26,672 nucleotides of DNA from Hyphomicrobiales bacterium (GTDB taxonomy: Bacteria; Pseudomonadota; Alphaproteobacteria; Rhizobiales; Beijerinckiaceae). The position numbers and the translations under genes were made by a program. The DNA is taken from the NCBI GenBank assembly GCA_028865375.1, contig JAGWKJ010000004.1:1-26672 (forward strand). The letters run 5' to 3'. The notes under the pieces are model-generated. The model had not been told where the DNA came from. It worked only from the letters and a program-made list of their open reading frames with translations, and made no database searches. Below, piece by piece: positions 1-9,754 of this stretch (the first letter of the stretch is position 1; the number at the start of each line of letters is the position of its first letter).

Positions 1-262
1 CGGGCGCGGGCGTCGTGGTCGAAGCGGCGGCGCCCGACAGCGTGGCCAGTACGTGGCCCTGGCTCACCCGGTCTCCCGGCTTCACGAGCACGGCGTCGAT
101 GACGCCGCCCGCGGGCGCGGGAATGTCCATCGTCGCCTTGTCGCTTTCCAGCGTCACGAGGATGTCGTCCGCCGAGACGGCCTGTCCCGGCTTCACGTGC
201 ACCTCGACGATCGGCACGTCCTTGAAGTCGCCGATGTCCGGCAGGCGGATTTCGTCGGTCAT
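1..262 (-). CDS. lpdA: Dihydrolipoyl dehydrogenase (E3) with N-terminal lipoyl domain, partial
   Basis: Only the first 87 or so codons are in the window; the gene runs off the left edge. The visible part is a complete biotinyl/lipoyl domain (about residues 1-78) with the lipoylation motif ESDKAT, lysine at residue 43, then the start of an Ala/Thr/Pro linker. The ATG is preceded by GGGAG and lies 20 bases after the aceF stop, so it is the third gene of aceE-aceF-lpd. A lipoyl domain followed by a flexible linker in this position is the pattern of E3 subunits with an N-terminal lipoyl domain, as in Ralstonia/Burkholderia pdhL. The FAD/NAD part is not visible, so a second E2-like protein cannot be fully excluded. 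The domain closely resembles the aceF lipoyl domain (shared PDIGDFK.VPIVE and TLESDKA), which suggests duplication. Confidence 0.75.
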   Translation of the reverse strand, partial: MTDEIRLPDIGDFKDVPIVEVHVKPGQAVSADDILVTLESDKATMDIPAPAGGVIDAVLVKPGDRVSQGHVLATLSGAAASTTTPAP

Positions 263-282
263 TGTCGCGCGCTCCCGGGCCG

Positions 283-1578
283 TCAGACCAACATCCGCCG
301 CGGATCCTCGACCATCTGGGCGAGGAACCGCAAGAACCGCGCCGCCGAGGCGCCGTCGATCACGCGATGGTCGTATGACAGGCACAGCGGCAGCATCTGC
401 CGCGGCCTGAATTCCGCGCCGTCCCAGACCGGGGCGGTCTTCGTGCGCACGACGCCGAGGATGGCGACCTCGGGCGCGTTGACGATGGGCGTGAAATTGG
501 TGCCCCCGATGCCCCCCAGCGAGGAGATCGAGAACGTGCCGCCCTGCATCTCGGCCGGCGACAGCTTGCCCGCGCGCGCTTTCTCGGAGATCGCGCCGAG
601 CTCGCGGCTCAGCGCCTCGATGCCCTTGGCTTCGACGCCCTTGACGACGGGCACCACGAGCCCGTCGGGCGTGTCGACGGCGACGCCGACGTTCCAATAG
701 CCTTTGCGGATCAGCGCATCCTTGCCCGGCGCGAGCGAGGAATTGAAGTCGGGGAACTTCTTCAGGGCCGCGACCGAGGCCTTCATCAGGAAGGGCAGCA
801 TCGAGACGCGGTAGGGCGCCTTCTTGTCGGCCTTGGCTTCGTCGTCGAGCCTCTTGCGGAACGCCTCCAGCTCGGTGACGTCGGCCTCGTCGGAATGCGT
901 GACGTGGGGAACGTTCAACCAAGCGCGATGCAGGTGCGGACCCGACAGCTTGCGGATGCGCGACATCGGCTTGGTCTCGACCGGGCCGAACTTGGCGAAA
1001 TCGACCGCCGGGATCTCGGGAATGCCCGCGCCCGCGGCCGCGCCGGCGCCGCCGCCGAGCGCGCGCTTCAGGTCGTCCTTGGTGATGCGGCCCTTCTCGC
1101 CCGTGCCCGTCAGCGGGCGCAGGTCGAGGCCGAGCGCGCGCGCGAGCCGGCGCACGGCGGGGCTGGCGTGAACGCCGTCGAAATCGACCGGCTTGCCCGC
1201 AGGCGCGGCGGCCGGAGCGGGCGCGGCGGCGGTCGGGGCCTTGGCCGCGTCCGCTATGCCCTTGGCCACCGCCGCCATCGCGGCCTCGTTCTCGGCCGAT
1301 TTGCCATCGGCCGGCATGGCCTCGGAAGCCGCGTCGCCGGCGGGCTCGAGTTTCAGCACCAGCGTGCCGACGCTGACCTTGTCGCCGACCTTGGCGACGA
1401 TCTCGCGCACGACGCCCGCCGCCGGCGAAGGCACTTCCATCGCCGCCTTGTCGGATTCCAGCGTCAACAGCGGATCGTCCTTGGCGACGACGTCGCCCGG
1501 CTTGACGACGATCTCGACGATGGGCACGCCCTTGAAATCGCCGATGTCGGGAATCTTGACTTCGATCGCGTCGCTCAC
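283..1578 (-). CDS. aceF: Dihydrolipoyllysine acetyltransferase (E2) of pyruvate dehydrogenase
   Basis: This is the core E2 subunit, which transfers the acetyl group from lipoyl-lysine to CoA in the cytoplasm; 431 aa. Domain order: one lipoyl domain (about 1-78, ESDKAAM, lysine 44), an Ala/Pro linker, a peripheral-subunit-binding domain (SPAVRRLARALGLDL then GTGEKGRITKDDL), and a C-terminal catalytic domain with the active-site motif DHRVIDGASAARFL. I chose the GTG start because it has AGGGAGG just upstream and begins the lipoyl domain directly; the open frame continues upstream inside aceE without domain support. The gene starts 26 bases after aceE stops. Having one lipoyl domain makes it shorter than the three-domain E. 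coli protein. Confidence 0.95.
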   Translation of the reverse strand: MSDAIEVKIPDIGDFKGVPIVEIVVKPGDVVAKDDPLLTLESDKAAMEVPSPAAGVVREIVAKVGDKVSVGTLVLKLEPAGDAASEAMPADGKSAENEAAMAAVAKGIADAAKAPTAAAPAPAAAPAGKPVDFDGVHASPAVRRLARALGLDLRPLTGTGEKGRITKDDLKRALGGGAGAAAGAGIPEIPAVDFAKFGPVETKPMSRIRKLSGPHLHRAWLNVPHVTHSDEADVTELEAFRKRLDDEAKADKKAPYRVSMLPFLMKASVAALKKFPDFNSSLAPGKDALIRKGYWNVGVAVDTPDGLVVPVVKGVEAKGIEALSRELGAISEKARAGKLSPAEMQGGTFSISSLGGIGGTNFTPIVNAPEVAILGVVRTKTAPVWDGAEFRPRQMLPLCLSYDHRVIDGASAARFLRFLAQMVEDPRRMLV

Positions 1579-1604
1579 GCGCGCCTCCCTCTGGTCTTTT
1601 TCGT

Positions 1605-4280
<2,676 letters not shown>

Positions 4281-4445
4281 GTCGCCTCTCCCGTCGGCGG
4301 CCGCCCGCCGATTGTTGCGGTGCGGCATGATCGCGCGGCGTTTCCGTCGCGAGATCAGCCTATTTCCCGGTCCAAAGCAAACGCGCAAGTCGCGGCGCCG
4401 CCGGCCTGCCATGCGCGCGACGCCGGGCGAGGCGGTCGGCGCCGA
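4281..4445 (-). promoter_or_regulatory. aceE upstream region
   Basis: These 165 bases separate pcm from aceE on the same strand and must hold the operon promoter unless pcm transcription reads through. Reading the minus strand, a weak TTGCTT-N17-TGATCT pair lies in the less G+C-rich middle. I see no convincing operator or intrinsic terminator. Confidence 0.25.
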
Positions 4446-5312
4446 TCAATTCCCGTCGTGCGTGCCCACGAGCGTGTCGCCGGCCAGCCGCGTGAAGGGC
4501 ACGTAGGGAATGATCGCGCCGGCGTAGATGTCGCTGCGCGCCACTTGCACGGATCCGTCGGCCTGCTTCGCGGTCGCGATCTTCAGGACGTGCTGCGCGC
4601 CCGGCGGGCCGACGGGGATGACCATGATGCCGTCGGGCTTGAGTTGCTTCAGGAGGTCGGGCGGCACGTGGTCGATGCCGCAGGTGACGATGATCTTGTC
4701 GAACGGCGCCTCTTCGGGCCAGCCGTAATAGCCGTCGCCGTTGCGCGTCGAGATCGCCTTCAGCTCCGAATAGCCGCGCGCGATCAGCCGGTCGTAGACG
4801 CCGCGCGTGCGCTCGAAGAGCGGCTTGATGATCTCGATCGTGTGGATGCGGTCGGTCAGGTGCGACAGATAGGCGGACTGGTAGCCAGAGCCGGTGCCGA
4901 TCTCGAGCACCTTCTCGCCGGGCTTCACGTCGATGACGCTCGTCATGCGTCCCACCGTGTGAGGGCCCGTGATCGTCACGCCGAAGCCGATGTCGAGGTA
5001 ATGCCAGACATAGGCCCGCGACAGGTTGGACTTGCCGACGAATTCTTCGCGCGGCGTGAAGAGAAAGGCGCGGATGTCCTTGCCGTCCCACAGGTCGTGG
5101 CGGGCGACCATCGCCTTGTAGCGGTCCCAGCGCTGGCCGAGGAAACCGCGGTCCTCGCCGCGGTTCGTCGCCATCCAATCGACGAAGGCGGCCTTGGAAT
5201 CGACGGGCGGCCTGAGATCGGGCGAAAACGGCGTCATCGCGCCGGCGCGCGCGGCGGCGGGCGCGAATGTCGCCGCGGCGGCCGCGGTTGCGAGGAAGTC
5301 GCGACGGTGCAT
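4446..5312 (-). CDS. pcm: Protein-L-isoaspartate O-methyltransferase, Tat-exported
   Basis: SAM-dependent repair of isoaspartyl residues; 288 aa. The N-terminus starts MHRRDFLATAAAA and continues as an Ala-rich stretch to about residue 24: a twin-arginine signal (RRDFL) with a short hydrophobic core. The methyltransferase domain has motif I VLEIGTGSGYQ (135-145) and the later motif IIVTCGIDHVP (207-217); the substrate loop reads ITGPHTVGRMT. The ATG has CCGGAG upstream and begins the signal peptide. It follows the RpiR gene by 15 bases, so the two are probably co-transcribed. Most bacterial Pcm proteins are cytoplasmic and about 210 aa long, so the signal peptide and extra N-terminal region (about residues 25-95) suggest a periplasmic form. 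The family call is firm; export is inferred from the motif. Confidence 0.9.
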   Translation of the reverse strand: MHRRDFLATAAAAATFAPAAARAGAMTPFSPDLRPPVDSKAAFVDWMATNRGEDRGFLGQRWDRYKAMVARHDLWDGKDIRAFLFTPREEFVGKSNLSRAYVWHYLDIGFGVTITGPHTVGRMTSVIDVKPGEKVLEIGTGSGYQSAYLSHLTDRIHTIEIIKPLFERTRGVYDRLIARGYSELKAISTRNGDGYYGWPEEAPFDKIIVTCGIDHVPPDLLKQLKPDGIMVIPVGPPGAQHVLKIATAKQADGSVQVARSDIYAGAIIPYVPFTRLAGDTLVGTHDGN

Positions 5313-5327
5313 GACGTCACTCCGGTC

Positions 5328-6179
5328 TCAGGACTTCGCGGCTTCCCGCGTCCTTGCGTTGGCGACCGCCGTCGCCAGCGCGATGGCGAGGCAGAACGTC
5401 GCCGACATCGAACGGAACGCGGCGAAATCGCTCTCCGCCACCTCGAACCACGTCTTGGCGAACGGCGCCAGCGGACTCATCGCCGTATCGGTGACGGCCA
5501 CGACCGGCACGCCGCGCGCGTTCGCCTCGCGCGCGATCTCGACCGTGAACGGCGTATAGGGCGAAAAGGAGATGGCGATGATCGCGTCGCCGGGCCCCGC
5601 CTTCGCCGCCTGTTCGGGGCCGAGGCTGCCGACGTTGTCGACGAGCGCCGCGTCGACGTCGAGCTTGGCGAAGGCATAGGCGAGATAATGCGCCACCGCG
5701 AAGGCGCGACGCTGCCCCACGATGTAGATCCGCCGCGCGGCGGCCAGCGTTTCCACCGCGGCCCCGAGCGACCGCGGATCGATCGTGCGGCGCAGTTGGT
5801 CGAGCGAGGCGGCGGCGGAATCGACGAAGCCGGCGAGCAGGTGCGCCGCGTCGGCGGGGTCGCGCGCGCGCTTGCGCAGCACGTCGAGGCGCTGGCGATA
5901 GTCCGGCCAGCCCTCGCGCAGCCGGGCGCGGAACACGTTCTGCAGCTCGCTGAAGCCGGAATAGCCGAGCGCTTGGGCGAAACGCACCAGCGTCGAGGGC
6001 TGCACTTCGGCCCGCCCCGCGATCTGCGAGGCGGTGCCGAACGCCATCTCGTCGGGATTTTCCAGCGCGAAGGCCGCGACCTGCTGAAGGCGACGCGGCA
6101 GCGCGTCGCGCGTCGCCGCCAGCCGCGCCCGCAGCGCCGCCAAGTCGGGCGGGCCCGAATTTCCGGGCGACGCGCTCAT
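5328..6179 (-). CDS. MurR/RpiR family transcriptional regulator
   Basis: A 283-aa sugar-phosphate-responsive regulator. An N-terminal helix-turn-helix of the RpiR type spans about residues 15-90 (GTASQIAGRAEVQPSTLVRFAQALGYSGFSE region). A SIS domain follows at about 135-265, with the sugar-phosphate loops IYIVGQRRAF and ISFSPYTPFTVEIA and the segment GVPVVAVTD. The ATG at 6179 has GGGAGGAAAAGA upstream. The gene is divergent from a Gfo/Idh/MocA dehydrogenase with 111 bases between starts, and is followed closely by pcm. By analogy with IolR/HexR-type members it probably senses a phosphorylated sugar or polyol and controls the divergent dehydrogenase; the ligand cannot be told from sequence. 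Confidence 0.92.
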   Translation of the reverse strand: MSASPGNSGPPDLAALRARLAATRDALPRRLQQVAAFALENPDEMAFGTASQIAGRAEVQPSTLVRFAQALGYSGFSELQNVFRARLREGWPDYRQRLDVLRKRARDPADAAHLLAGFVDSAAASLDQLRRTIDPRSLGAAVETLAAARRIYIVGQRRAFAVAHYLAYAFAKLDVDAALVDNVGSLGPEQAAKAGPGDAIIAISFSPYTPFTVEIAREANARGVPVVAVTDTAMSPLAPFAKTWFEVAESDFAAFRSMSATFCLAIALATAVANARTREAAKS

Positions 6180-6290
6180 TCTTTTCCTCCCTGCGGCTCC
6201 TCGGCTCTTGACGGCCGCGCCGCCATCTTGAAATGAACGTTCCGTCGGCGTCAATCGGCGGCCGAGCCGTTCCAAAATCGAGGAGGTCGC
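6180..6290 (+). promoter_or_regulatory. Divergent RpiR / dehydrogenase promoter region
   Basis: The plus strand has TTGACG at 6208-6213 and, 15-17 bases on, an A+T-richer TGAAAT/AAATGA block (6229-6236), a possible promoter for the dehydrogenase. A perfect 8-base palindrome GAACGTTC (6235-6242) overlaps the expected start point, and GAA-N7-TTC (6230-6242) surrounds it. RpiR proteins bind such GAA/TTC-armed sites, so this is a candidate operator. The ribosome site AGGAGG is at 6281-6286. Confidence 0.35.
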
Positions 6291-7415
6291 ATGGCCACGA
6301 TCAATGTCGGCCTGATCGGCACCGGATACATGGGCAAGGCCCATGCGTTGGCCTGGCGCAACGTCGGGGCGGTGTTCGGCGCGAGGCCCGACGTGCGGAT
6401 GCACACGCTGTGCGACGCAACGCCCGAGCTCGCCGCGGCCAAGGCGGCCGAATTCGGCTTCACGAGGGCGACCGCCGATTGGCGGGCGATGGTCGCCGAT
6501 CCGGAAATCGACGCGGTGTCGGTGACGACGCCCAACGCCCTGCATGCCGAGATGGCGATCGCCGCGCTCAAGGCCGGCAAGCACCTGTGGTGCGAAAAGC
6601 CGATGGCCCCGACGCTCGCCGAGAGCGAGGCGATGGCGGCGGCCGCCCGTGCATCCGGCCGCGTCGCGATCCTCGGCTACAATTACGTGCAGAATCCCCT
6701 GATCGCGCAGGCTCGCGCGCTGATCGAAGCCGGCGCGATCGGCGACGTCAACCATTTCCGGGTCGAGATGGACGAGGATTACCTCGCCGACCCGGACGCT
6801 CCCCATTCTTGGCGCTCCGAACGCAAGTCCGGCTATGGCGCGCTCGACGACTTTTGCGTCCATCCCCTGAGTCTGGTCGCCCATCTGCTGGGCCCGACGA
6901 AGGAAGTGTTCGGCGAAATGGCCAAACCCTATGCCGACCGTCCTGCCGGCGCGGGTCGTCGCGCGGTCGAGACGCACGACATCGTGACAGCGCTGTTGCG
7001 GCTCGAAAGCGGCGTCTGCGGCACGATCATGGCCGATCGCTGCGCGTGGGGCCGCAAGGGCCGCATCTTCGTGCAGGTCTACGGCTCGAAAGGCATGATC
7101 GCGTTCGACCAAGAGCGGTTCAACGAGTTGCAACTCTATGTCGCCGACGGTCCGGAGGAGACGCGCGGCTTCCGCACCATTCTCTCAGGTCCCGCCCATC
7201 CGCCCTACGGGCGCTTCATCGCCGCGCCCGGTCACCAGATCGGCTTCAACGACCTGAAGACGATCGAATGCCGCGCCTTCCTCGACCGGATCGAAGGCCG
7301 CGCGTCGACTGCGGTCGATTTCGAGGCGGGCTTGGCCATCGAACGCACGATCCACGCGATCGCGCGCGCGTTCGACGACGGACGCTGGACCGCGGTCGCG
7401 TCCCTCAGCTCGTGA
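6291..7415 (+). CDS. Gfo/Idh/MocA family NAD(P)-dependent oxidoreductase
   Basis: A 374-aa dehydrogenase. The N-terminal Rossmann fold has the dinucleotide motif GTGYMG (10-15), and the family signature CEKPMAP (101-107) supplies the catalytic/cofactor lysine. The C-terminal alpha/beta domain begins near GYNYVQNPLIAQARALIEAGAIGDV and contains the segment DDFCVHPLSLVAHLLG, where Asp and His lie at the expected substrate site. The ATG has a strong AGGAGG. Relatives oxidise or reduce sugars, inositols and their derivatives; the exact substrate cannot be assigned. Divergence from an RpiR regulator fits sugar or polyol catabolism. The last 11 bases overlap the convergent small secreted gene. Confidence 0.92.
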   Translation: MATINVGLIGTGYMGKAHALAWRNVGAVFGARPDVRMHTLCDATPELAAAKAAEFGFTRATADWRAMVADPEIDAVSVTTPNALHAEMAIAALKAGKHLWCEKPMAPTLAESEAMAAAARASGRVAILGYNYVQNPLIAQARALIEAGAIGDVNHFRVEMDEDYLADPDAPHSWRSERKSGYGALDDFCVHPLSLVAHLLGPTKEVFGEMAKPYADRPAGAGRRAVETHDIVTALLRLESGVCGTIMADRCAWGRKGRIFVQVYGSKGMIAFDQERFNELQLYVADGPEETRGFRTILSGPAHPPYGRFIAAPGHQIGFNDLKTIECRAFLDRIEGRASTAVDFEAGLAIERTIHAIARAFDDGRWTAVASLSS

Positions 7416-7725
7416 AGTCGCAGCGACGCCACAGGACGGCGTCGGCCGCCTCGCCCCAGCGGATCGTGTCGGGATCGACGAGGCGCAACGTCACCGACGC
7501 GCCCCCGCCGGGCTCGCCCGCGGGCGGCGTGAACGTGAACCAGTGGCGGAAATAGTCGCCGGCGACCGTGGCGCCCTTTACGGTGACGATCTTGGGGCCG
7601 TCGATCTTCACGTGGTCGCCCTTCGGCGAACACCAATCGCCGTCGATCTTGTCGGCGAAGGCGGGCGTGGCCCCCAGCAGCGCCGCTGCCGCCGCGGCGG
7701 CAGCAGTCATGGCGCGCAATCCCAT
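7405..7725 (-). CDS. Small secreted protein of unknown function
   Basis: A 106-aa protein starting MGLRAMTAAAAAAAALLG with a clear Sec signal peptide; likely cleavage is after AFA near residue 24. The mature part starts DKIDGDWCSPKGDHVKIDG and has alternating beta-like stretches and two cysteines (in GDWCS and WRRCDF) that could form a disulfide in the periplasm. The ATG has GGAGGG upstream. I recall similar DGxWC-type short periplasmic proteins in alphaproteobacteria but know no function. It is the last of four same-strand genes (tag, HD hydrolase, phosphatase-like, this one), 71 bases after the phosphatase gene. Its 3' end overlaps the dehydrogenase on the other strand by 11 bases. Confidence 0.8.
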   Translation of the reverse strand: MGLRAMTAAAAAAAALLGATPAFADKIDGDWCSPKGDHVKIDGPKIVTVKGATVAGDYFRHWFTFTPPAGEPGGGASVTLRLVDPDTIRWGEAADAVLWRRCDFTS

Positions 7726-7739
7726 CGTTCCCTCCGGGC

Positions 7740-7787
7740 CATTTGCGAAGAAACGATCAAACGCCCGCCGGCCCGTCCGCGCAAATG
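7740..7787. repeat. Short inverted repeat CATTTGCG / CGCAAATG
   Basis: Perfect 8-base arms at 7740-7747 and 7780-7787 are separated by 32 bases, just upstream of the small secreted gene and across the end of the phosphatase gene's intergenic space. It could be a regulatory site or chance; there is no T-run of a terminator. Confidence 0.25.
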
Positions 7788-7796
7788 AATTCCGCG

Positions 7797-8306
7797 TCAG
7801 GGTCTGAGCGCGAACGGCTCGCCTTCGAGGCATTCCTCGCCCCGTCCTATGGCGTGGATGGCGCGGATCATCGCGCCTTTCCGGCCGAGTGCAGAATCGG
7901 CGAGCGCCACGACGCGCGGATTGGGCGTGGCGGTGGGCGACGCCCGGCGCAGTTCCGCGGCGATTTCGGCGGGGTCGCGCAGGGGCGCCAGCGCGCACGC
8001 CGCCACATAGGCGGCCGCCGTCGAACGGCTGACGCCGGCGAAGCAATGGACGAGCAGCGGCGCCTCGCGGTCCCAGTCGCGCGCGAACGCGATCAGCGCT
8101 TCGACATGGAGGGCCGAGGGCGGCACCAGGCCCGGCTGCGGCTCGGCGATGTCGTTGAAATGCAGGTGCAGGTGGCGGTCGGCGGCGATCGAGGCCGGCC
8201 GCGTCACCGGCGTTCCCGAATTGATGAGCGTCACTAGGGCGCGCGCGCCGGTTCGGGCGGCGACTTCGGGCACGCGCGACAGCGCGCAAACGTGGATCTC
8301 GGGCAT
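7797..8306 (-). CDS. Tyrosine-phosphatase-superfamily (dual-specificity-like) protein
   Basis: A 169-aa cytoplasmic protein carrying the cysteine-phosphatase P-loop HCFAGVSRS (87-95), with nucleophile Cys88 and Arg94. A likely general-acid aspartate sits at residue 52 in HFNDIAEPQPGL. The rest of the fold matches the short alphaproteobacterial dual-specificity-phosphatase-like family, which often annotates as a tyrosine phosphatase family protein. The ATG is preceded by AGGA. It lies 74 bases downstream of the HD hydrolase on the same strand. The substrate is unknown; phosphoprotein, phosphoinositide or nucleotide substrates are all possible in this superfamily. Confidence 0.85.
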   Translation of the reverse strand: MPEIHVCALSRVPEVAARTGARALVTLINSGTPVTRPASIAADRHLHLHFNDIAEPQPGLVPPSALHVEALIAFARDWDREAPLLVHCFAGVSRSTAAAYVAACALAPLRDPAEIAAELRRASPTATPNPRVVALADSALGRKGAMIRAIHAIGRGEECLEGEPFALRP

Positions 8307-8380
8307 GGGAATCGTCCTGCGGTCCGGCGGCGGCTTGCCCGCCCGACGCGACGGTCGTTTGACGCCGGGCGGCGTCGCGG

Positions 8381-8995
8381 TCAATCGCCCGCGAGCGAGG
8401 CGAAGGCTTCGAGAAACGCCGCCTCGGCCTCCGGCGCGGGCATTTCGCGCAGCCAACGGTCGGGCCGCTTCTCGCGCGGACCCGGCGCCCCGAACAACTC
8501 GGTGGCTTCGCGGGTCGTGAACCCGGCGAACGCGGTCGCCTCGTGGAACGCCGCGCGGCGGTCGGACGCCTTGATGCGTCGCGCCAGCGCGGGCGGGGTC
8601 GTCGCCGACAGGCCGAACCGCAGGTGGATCGCGCGCTGCAAACCGGCTTCGACCTCGCGATAGGCGCCGGCCAGCGTGGCCTTGAAGGGCGAGATCATGT
8701 CGCCGATCACGTATTCGGGCGCGTCGTGCAGCAGCGCCGCCATGCGTTCGGCCGGCGTGGCCGGCGGACCTTCGCCCTCGAACAATTCGAGCGCCAGCAG
8801 CGAATGCTGCGCCACCGAGAAGGCGTGTGCGCCACGCGTCTGGCCGTTCCAGCGCGCGACGCGCGCCAAACCGTGCGCGACGTCTTCGATCTCGACGTCG
8901 AGGGGCGAAGGATCGAGCAGGTCGAGCCGTCGGCCCGACAGCATGCGTTGCCAAGCGCGCGGGGCGGGCTCGGGCGCCGGCTTGATGCGCTTCAC
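8381..8995 (-). CDS. HD-domain phosphohydrolase (YfbR-like)
   Basis: A 204-aa protein with an HD fold. The metal-binding residues are visible as HAFSVAQHS (His57, His64), LLHDAPEYVIGD (His90-Asp91, plus Glu94 and Asp99) and a later Asp in KASDRRA. The family includes 5'-deoxynucleotidase YfbR, so nucleotide clearance is a fair guess. The GTG start overlaps the tag stop codon by four bases (GTGA), indicating translational coupling to tag; no later start precedes the conserved region better. Confidence 0.85.
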   Translation of the reverse strand: MKRIKPAPEPAPRAWQRMLSGRRLDLLDPSPLDVEIEDVAHGLARVARWNGQTRGAHAFSVAQHSLLALELFEGEGPPATPAERMAALLHDAPEYVIGDMISPFKATLAGAYREVEAGLQRAIHLRFGLSATTPPALARRIKASDRRAAFHEATAFAGFTTREATELFGAPGPREKRPDRWLREMPAPEAEAAFLEAFASLAGD

Positions 8996-9666
8996 GGCCG
9001 CGACCCGAGACGCGCGCAGGCCTCGCAGACGTGACAATCGGCGAGGTGGTCGTTGACGATGCCGACCGCCTGCATGAAGGCGTAGACGATGGTGGGGCCG
9101 ACGAAATTGAACCCCTCCGCGCGCAGGTCCTTCGAGACGCGCTCCGACAACGGCGTGGCGGCGGGCACCGCCTTCATGTCGCGGGGACGGTTCTGCAGCG
9201 CCGCGCCGTCGACGTATTTCCAGAGATAGTTCGCGAAGCCTTCGCGCTCCTCGATCTTCATCCACGCGCGGGCCGATTGCGTCGCCGCTTCGATCTTGGC
9301 GCGGTTGCGCACGATGCCCGCGTCTTCCATGAGGCGGGCGCGCTTGGCGTCGGTGTAACGCGCGATCTCGCCCGGATCGAAGCCGTCGAAGGCGGCCCGG
9401 AACGCCTCGCGCTTGCGCAGGATGGTGATCCACGACAGGCCGGCTTGGAATCCGTCGAGGATCAATTTCTCGAACAGCGCGCGGCCGTCGCGTTCGGGCC
9501 GGCCCCATTCTCCGTCGTGATAGGCGAGGTAGAGCGGGTCGGTCCCCGGCCACGGACAGCGCGACAGACCATCGGCGTGGGCCAGCGCGCGCGTCTCGCG
9601 CGGAGGCATCGGGCGCGGTGTTTTGGGGCGCGGCGTCTTCGGCGGCGTTCGGGGCGTGCGGACCAT
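8992..9666 (-). CDS. tag: DNA-3-methyladenine glycosylase I
   Basis: Base-excision repair of 3-methyladenine. The core starts LSRCPWPGTDPLYLAYHDGEWG and continues FQAGLSWITILRKREAFR, both typical of Tag. The four zinc ligands known from E. coli Tag correspond to Cys37, His50, His207 and Cys211 (HLADC). Where E. coli has catalytic Glu38, this protein has Asp71 (LILDGFQAG); many homologues I recall share LDGFQAGLSW. The ATG at 9666 gives 224 aa, with a basic proline-rich N-terminus containing PKTPRPKTPRP; a later ATG at 9609 gives 205 aa, nearer the usual length. Neither has a ribosome site; G/C-ending codons between the two favour the longer form. It is divergent from lutA. Confidence 0.9.
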   Translation of the reverse strand: MVRTPRTPPKTPRPKTPRPMPPRETRALAHADGLSRCPWPGTDPLYLAYHDGEWGRPERDGRALFEKLILDGFQAGLSWITILRKREAFRAAFDGFDPGEIARYTDAKRARLMEDAGIVRNRAKIEAATQSARAWMKIEEREGFANYLWKYVDGAALQNRPRDMKAVPAATPLSERVSKDLRAEGFNFVGPTIVYAFMQAVGIVNDHLADCHVCEACARLGSRP

Positions 9667-9717
9667 GCCGCTTTGTAGCGGCGGCCGACGAATTGGGCGA
9701 GGGGCGGCCGACGCGCA

Positions 9718-9746
9718 TTGTCGCCCGCCCGCGCGCGTCCTATAGA
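9718..9746 (+). promoter_or_regulatory. Sigma70-type promoter of the lut operon
   Basis: TTGTCG (9718-9723), a spacer of exactly 17 bases, and TATAGA (9741-9746). The predicted start point is about 9753, immediately at the first possible lutA ATG (9755). Tag is divergent, so this promoter reads only into the lut genes. Confidence 0.6.
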
Positions 9747-9754
9747 TCGCAAAC

